Source: an uncultured Erysipelotrichaceae bacterium
GTDB lineage: Bacteria > Bacillota_I > Bacilli_A > RF39 > UBA660
NCBI GenBank assembly: GCA_902768065.1
Contig: CACXJP010000013.1
Span: 1-25,381, forward strand
Length of the DNA stretch: 25,381 bases
Reading direction: 5' to 3'
This document shows, one piece after another, positions 22,037 through 25,381 of the stretch (position 1 is the stretch's first letter; the number at the start of each line of letters is the position of its first letter). The position numbers were made by a program, and so were the translations under genes. Under the pieces are notes generated by a model. That model did not search any database, was not told the DNA's origin, and was given only the letters and a program-made list of their open reading frames with translations.

Positions 22037-22726
22037 ATGTCAAAGAAAATAGTCAAAAAAACTAAAGTAAGATTTGCAGGTTTATTTATGGTTCTTTTAG
22101 TTATATTAGGACTATTTTTTGGCGTATATTTTTCTTTGAAAATAAAAACTAAAAATATTATTATTAAAGGTAATAATTATTTAAATGACGATTATATTAT
22201 AGAACTTGCGGATATAAAAAATTATCCTAATTTTATATTGATGAAGACACGTAGCAGGGAAAAAAAGGTATCTAAATCTAAATATATTGATTCTTGTAAT
22301 ATAAAAAAGAAATTAGGTTTTACATTAGAGGTTTATGTTGTAGAGAATAAAGCTTTATTTTTTGATACTAATAAAGATAAATATGTTTTAGAAAATGATA
22401 GTAGTGTTCCTCAAGATGAAATAAGTGAGAATTTTAGAGTACCTCGTCTTCTTAATTATGTACCTGATAAAAAGTATTCTAAATTCATTAAAGGTATGAC
22501 AAAGATAAAAGATAATACTTTATCAAAAATTAGTGATATCGAATATCAACCTAATGATTATGATAAAGATAGATTTTTGTTATATATGGATGATGGTAAT
22601 ATGGTTTATTTAACACTTACTAAATTTAAAATGATAAATCATTATAATGAAGTTTTAACTCAATTAGAAGGACATAAGGGAATATTATATTTGGATAGTG
22701 GAAATCATTTTCAAATAAAAGAGTAG
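22037..22726 (+). CDS. ftsQ: Cell division protein FtsQ/DivIB
   Basis: FtsQ/DivIB is a bitopic divisome protein that joins FtsL and FtsB (DivIC) and regulates septal peptidoglycan synthesis. ATG 22037 is preceded by GGGAG inside the end of murB; the upstream TTG 22019 is rejected. This gives 229 residues. A basic cytoplasmic N-terminus (MSKKIVKKTKVRF) leads to one membrane helix at about 14-36. The POTRA domain follows (KNIIIKGNNYLNDDYIIELADI), then the beta domain with LEVYVVENKALFF. The C-terminus (GILYLDSGNHFQIKE) is short. Sequence identity to other FtsQ is visibly low, but topology, POTRA pattern and position between murB and ftsA make the call firm. A terminator follows, so ftsA is in a separate unit. 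Confidence 0.9.
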   Translation: MSKKIVKKTKVRFAGLFMVLLVILGLFFGVYFSLKIKTKNIIIKGNNYLNDDYIIELADIKNYPNFILMKTRSREKKVSKSKYIDSCNIKKKLGFTLEVYVVENKALFFDTNKDKYVLENDSSVPQDEISENFRVPRLLNYVPDKKYSKFIKGMTKIKDNTLSKISDIEYQPNDYDKDRFLLYMDDGNMVYLTLTKFKMINHYNEVLTQLEGHKGILYLDSGNHFQIKE

Positions 22727-22754
22727 GATTATAATAAAAAAGTATAATTTTAAT

Positions 22755-22782
22755 GGGGAAAGTTTTTCCTTTCTTTTTTTTT
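22755..22782 (+). terminator. Intrinsic terminator after ftsQ
   Basis: GGGGAAA / TTTCCTT (22755-22761 with 22765-22771, two G-U pairs at the base) has loop GTT and a T-rich tail to 22782. Confidence 0.75.
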
Positions 22783-22792
22783 GTTGTCATAG

Positions 22793-22798
22793 TATAAT
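22793..22798 (+). promoter_or_regulatory. -10 element of the ftsA-ftsZ promoter
   Basis: TATAAT lies 26 bases before the ftsA ATG, right after the ftsQ terminator. The -35 region is T-rich without a clear hexamer. Confidence 0.55.
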
Positions 22799-22824
22799 TA
22801 AATTTGAAGATAGGAGATGGAGAT

Positions 22825-24000
22825 ATGAATGATTTTTATACAGGTATTGATTTAGGTACAGATAGTATTAAAATTATTGTTTGTGAAAAAATTGGTGATA
22901 AGTATAATGTTCTTTCTAAAACTAGTCATCCATCTTCTGGGATTGAAAGAGGTTTTATTTCTGATATAAAATCTGCTACTAATAGTGTTAAGTCAGCTAT
23001 AGAAGAAGTTAATAATATATTAGGGATTGAAATAAATAAAGTTATTGCATCTGTTCCACCTGAAGGTTGTAAATTTGATATTTTAAGTGGTGATTGTGAT
23101 GTTGATGATTACAATGAGATAAGTGGTAAAGATGTAAGTAATGTGTTACTTTCTGCTTTAAAAAATCATGATTTTGAAGATTATGAATTAGTTACTGCAA
23201 TGCCAATTAATTTTACAATAGACGGTGAGGAAAGTGTTAAAGATCCTAAGGGACTTAAGGGAAGTGCAATTAATACTAGAGTTGTTGTTTCTAGTTCACC
23301 AAAAGAGTCATTATATAGAATTCTTTCTGTTTTAAAGTTAGCTGGTTTAGAAGTTGTTGATATTTGTTATTCATCATTTGGCGATTACTATGCATTAAGT
23401 AATAAAAAAGAGGATGCTCTTGTTGGTGCAATAATAAACATAGGTGAAAATTCTACTAATATTTCTGTTTTTAATAGAGGAATTCAAATAAAAAATGGCG
23501 TTATTCCTTTAGGCAGTAAAAATGTTGATAAGGATTTGACTTATGTTTTTAAATCAAAGATTAGTCAGTCAAGAGATATAAAAGAACATTTTGCTGTTGC
23601 TATGGCTAGTTACGCTGATAGTAATGATAAGTGGAATTTAGAAATAGATAAGAATAATACAAAAGAAATTAATCAACTTGGAGTTTCTAAAGTTGTAGAA
23701 GCAAGGGTTAGAGAATTATTAAAACTTGCGAAAAATGAAATAAAAAACTTAACAAATAGAGAAATTCGTTATATAATTATAACAGGTGGCTTGACTGAAT
23801 TGGCTGGTTTTCAGTATTTAGTTGAGCAAGAATTTGGTTTTGTTGCTAGGGTTGGGAACATTACAACTATTGGGATAAGACATAACAAGTATAGTAGTTG
23901 TCTTGGCATCATTAAGTATTTTAATGAAAAACTAAATTTGAGAGATAAGCATTATAATATGTTTACAGATGAAGAAATAGAAGAGATTAGAAGTGTATAA
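22825..24000 (+). CDS. ftsA: Cell division protein FtsA (actin-like)
   Basis: FtsA is an actin-fold ATPase that tethers FtsZ to the membrane and recruits later divisome proteins. ATG 22825 (MNDFYTGIDLGTDSIK) follows GGAGATGGAGAT; the upstream TTG 22804 is rejected. This gives 391 residues. Phosphate loop 1 is GIDLGTDSIK. The SHS2/1C domain includes VIASVPPEGCKFD and the inserted region around NHDFEDYELVTAMPINFTID. Phosphate loop 2 is GAIINIGENSTNISVF, and the adenosine motif is IIITGGLTELAGFQYLVEQE. The last residues (NMFTDEEIEEIRSV) are acidic and do not look like the usual basic amphipathic membrane-targeting helix. ftsZ follows after 59 bases with no terminator. Confidence 0.95.
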   Translation: MNDFYTGIDLGTDSIKIIVCEKIGDKYNVLSKTSHPSSGIERGFISDIKSATNSVKSAIEEVNNILGIEINKVIASVPPEGCKFDILSGDCDVDDYNEISGKDVSNVLLSALKNHDFEDYELVTAMPINFTIDGEESVKDPKGLKGSAINTRVVVSSSPKESLYRILSVLKLAGLEVVDICYSSFGDYYALSNKKEDALVGAIINIGENSTNISVFNRGIQIKNGVIPLGSKNVDKDLTYVFKSKISQSRDIKEHFAVAMASYADSNDKWNLEIDKNNTKEINQLGVSKVVEARVRELLKLAKNEIKNLTNREIRYIIITGGLTELAGFQYLVEQEFGFVARVGNITTIGIRHNKYSSCLGIIKYFNEKLNLRDKHYNMFTDEEIEEIRSV

Positions 24001-24059
24001 CTTTATATAGATGTTAATTGTAATTTTTATTACGATTTCTGATGTAAGGAGGACAAGGT

Positions 24060-25199
24060 ATGATAGGCGGATTAGAAATGGATCAATTAGCTAAAATCAA
24101 AGTCATTGGATTAGGTGGCGGCGGTGGAAATGCTATTAATAGAATGGTTGAATCTGGTGTTAAAGGTGTAGAATTTATTGCAGCTAATACAGATTTACAA
24201 GTATTAAATTCATCAAAAGCAGATGTTAAAATCCAAATTGGTGCTACTTTGACAGATGGACTTGGAGCAGGTGGAAAACCTGAAGTTGGTAAAGAATCTG
24301 CAGTTGAATCTAAAAAAGAAATTGAAGATGCATTAAGTGGTGCAGATATGGTATTTATTACAGCTGGAATGGGTGGAGGAACTGGTACTGGAGCTGCTGC
24401 AATAGTTGCAGAAATTGCTCAAGGATTAGGTGCTCTTACAGTTGCAATAGTTACAAAGCCATTCTCATTCGAAGGAAAGAGAAGAATGGAAAATGCACTT
24501 AAAGGTATTGAAGAATTAAGAAAGCATGTAGATACATTAATTGTTATTCCAAATGATAGATTAAGAGAAATAATTGATAAATCAACACCTATGTTAGAAG
24601 CATTCAAAGAAGTAGATAATGTATTAAGACGTGGTGTTCAATCTATATCTGACTTGATTGCTGTAGTTGGACTTGTTAACCTTGACTTTGCAGATGTTAA
24701 AGCTGTAATGGAAGGTAGTGGACGTGCAATTATTGGTATTGGTATTGGTATGGGAGAAGATAGAGCACTTGAAGCTGCAAAACAAGCAGTATCTAGTCCA
24801 CTTCTTGAACAATCTATTGAAGGTGCTACAGATGCAATAATTAATATTACTGGTGGGGTTAACTTAACTTTATTTGAAGCTGAACAAGCTGCAGAAGTTG
24901 TTAGAAGTGCAAGTAATACTGATATAAATACAATCTTTGGTTCTGTTATTAATGAGAACTTAAGTGATGAGGTAATTGTTACTGTAATTGCTACTGGTTT
25001 TGATAAGAAACAAAGTGCTCCAGAGCCAATTTATAGTAATACAAATCAAACTCCATCTAGAAGAAGTCAAGCAAGAGATGATTATCCATATCAACCAGAA
25101 ATTCTTCAAACTGATGAAGATGATGATGCTGATAGTTCAAATCCAGTAGGTGGAGGAGACTATGAGGTACCTGCATTTTTAAGAGATAGAAATTATTAA
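24060..25199 (+). CDS. ftsZ: Cell division protein FtsZ (bacterial tubulin)
   Basis: FtsZ polymerises with GTP into the Z ring at mid-cell. The ATG at 24060 has AAGGAGG upstream at good spacing; the internal ATG at 24078 lacks one. The protein has 379 residues. The tubulin signature GGGTGTG is at 105-111. The T7 loop NLDFAD (Asn207, Asp209, Asp212) carries the catalytic acids. Residues ~1-310 are the conserved globular core. A short variable linker rich in Ser, Asn and Asp ([20 protein letters not shown] onward) leads to the C-terminal peptide [13 protein letters not shown], the docking tail for FtsA, SepF or ZapA-type partners. Codon choice is smoother and less AT-extreme than its neighbours, as expected for a highly expressed gene. 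It ends in a strong terminator. Confidence 0.99.
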   Translation: MIGGLEMDQLAKIKVIGLGGGGGNAINRMVESGVKGVEFIAANTDLQVLNSSKADVKIQIGATLTDGLGAGGKPEVGKESAVESKKEIEDALSGADMVFITAGMGGGTGTGAAAIVAEIAQGLGALTVAIVTKPFSFEGKRRMENALKGIEELRKHVDTLIVIPNDRLREIIDKSTPMLEAFKEVDNVLRRGVQSISDLIAVVGLVNLDFADVKAVMEGSGRAIIGIGIGMGEDRALEAAKQAVSSPLLEQSIEGATDAIINITGGVNLTLFEAEQAAEVVRSASNTDINTIFGSVINENLSDEVIVTVIATGFDKKQSAPEPIYSNTNQTPSRRSQARDDYPYQPEILQTDEDDDADSSNPVGGGDYEVPAFLRDRNY

Positions 25200-25210
25200 A
25201 ACAGTTATGT

Positions 25211-25240
25211 AAAGATAGCGTAAAAGCTATCTTTTATTTT
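25211..25240 (+). terminator. Intrinsic terminator after ftsZ
   Basis: A perfect 9-bp stem AAAGATAGC / GCTATCTTT (25211-25219 with 25226-25234) has loop GTAAAA and is followed by TATTTT. Confidence 0.9.
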
Positions 25241-25249
25241 GTATAGAAT

Positions 25250-25279
25250 TTGAAGAAGAGTATAAATATATGATATTAT
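25250..25279 (+). promoter_or_regulatory. Promoter of the gene after ftsZ
   Basis: TTGAAG (25250-25255), an 18-base spacer and TATTAT (25274-25279), preceded by TGa (extended -10). A GGGAAGGTG site and ATG 25310 follow. Confidence 0.6.
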
Positions 25280-25309
25280 TACCTTATAAGATGGGAAGGT
25301 GTGTAAATA

Positions 25310-25381
25310 ATGAGAAATAGTAGAAAAAAAATAAAAGTATTTTTATTTGTTCTTATTAGTATATTAACAATAAGTATAGGG
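25310..25381 (+). CDS. Exported or membrane-anchored protein, N-terminus only (partial)
   Basis: Only 24 residues are in the window: a basic start (MRNSRKKIK) and a hydrophobic stretch (VFLFVLISILTISIG) running off the end. This is a signal peptide or membrane anchor. The ATG at 25310 has GGAAGGTG upstream and its own promoter after the ftsZ terminator. In Bacillus the next gene after ftsZ is often spoIIGA, but the basic N-terminus here looks more like an exported protein. No function can be given. Confidence 0.65.
   Translation, partial: MRNSRKKIKVFLFVLISILTISIG

Noticed and set aside
24419..24812. Two minus-strand 62-residue ORFs inside ftsZ
   Set aside because: They lie opposite the most conserved part of FtsZ, with no promoter or ribosome binding site.
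1..25381. Mycoplasma-type code (TGA as Trp)
   Set aside because: relA, murG and gmk end at TGA exactly where neighbours overlap, and Trp is written TGG.
1..25381. CRISPR arrays, IS elements, prophage, tRNA or rRNA genes
   Set aside because: No direct-repeat array, terminal inverted repeats with transposase, phage genes or tRNA-like cloverleaf was found when reading through.

Overview
The window is an AT-rich chromosomal segment from a low-GC Gram-positive bacterium (Bacillota, class Bacilli). It is most likely an uncultured, gut-type lineage near Erysipelotrichales or RF39-like organisms; that placement is an inference from gene style, not a measured phylogeny. TGA acts as a normal stop (relA, murG and gmk end in it), so the code is standard table 11 and not the Mycoplasma code. 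MurG, MurB, FtsQ, FtsA and FtsZ show that the cell makes peptidoglycan and divides with a Z ring. No IS element, tRNA, rRNA, CRISPR array or phage gene was seen.

Layout. Positions 1-8691 match, with insertions, the Bacillus subtilis order relA-dtd-...-hisS-aspS-6S RNA-tcdA. The end of relA overlaps dtd, followed by an HExxH metallopeptidase and an unknown 199-residue protein. A complete T-box leader then controls hisS-aspS. A TasA-like membrane-anchored protein and a convergent alpha/beta hydrolase are inserted next. A structured RNA with its own promoter sits where B. subtilis has 6S-1 RNA, and is followed by an unknown gene overlapping tcdA. After one more unknown gene (8743-9912) comes the SOS locus. 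lexA (minus strand) faces a 55-residue membrane protein too short for routine ORF calling, and LexA-type boxes lie in both promoters. polA and fpg (mutM) follow without a terminator, then pyk. A 400-base AT-rich gap precedes a large secreted, C-terminally anchored protein. The minus-strand group tmcAL-gmk-small membrane protein follows. The end of the window is a reduced dcw cluster (murG-murB-ftsQ, then ftsA-ftsZ) and the start of another exported or membrane protein.

How it works together. The window covers translation quality and supply (dtd, hisS, aspS, tcdA, tmcAL), DNA damage response and repair (lexA, polA, fpg), wall synthesis and division (murG to ftsZ), and three lineage-specific envelope proteins. 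The items most worth attention are the LexA-controlled mini membrane protein facing lexA (a YneA/SosA-like division-inhibitor candidate), the T-box whose specifier GACAU reads as both Asp (GAC) and His (CAU) ahead of hisS-aspS, the Cys/His-rich C-terminal tail of HisRS whose codons also form the aspS ribosome binding site, and the 6S-like RNA.
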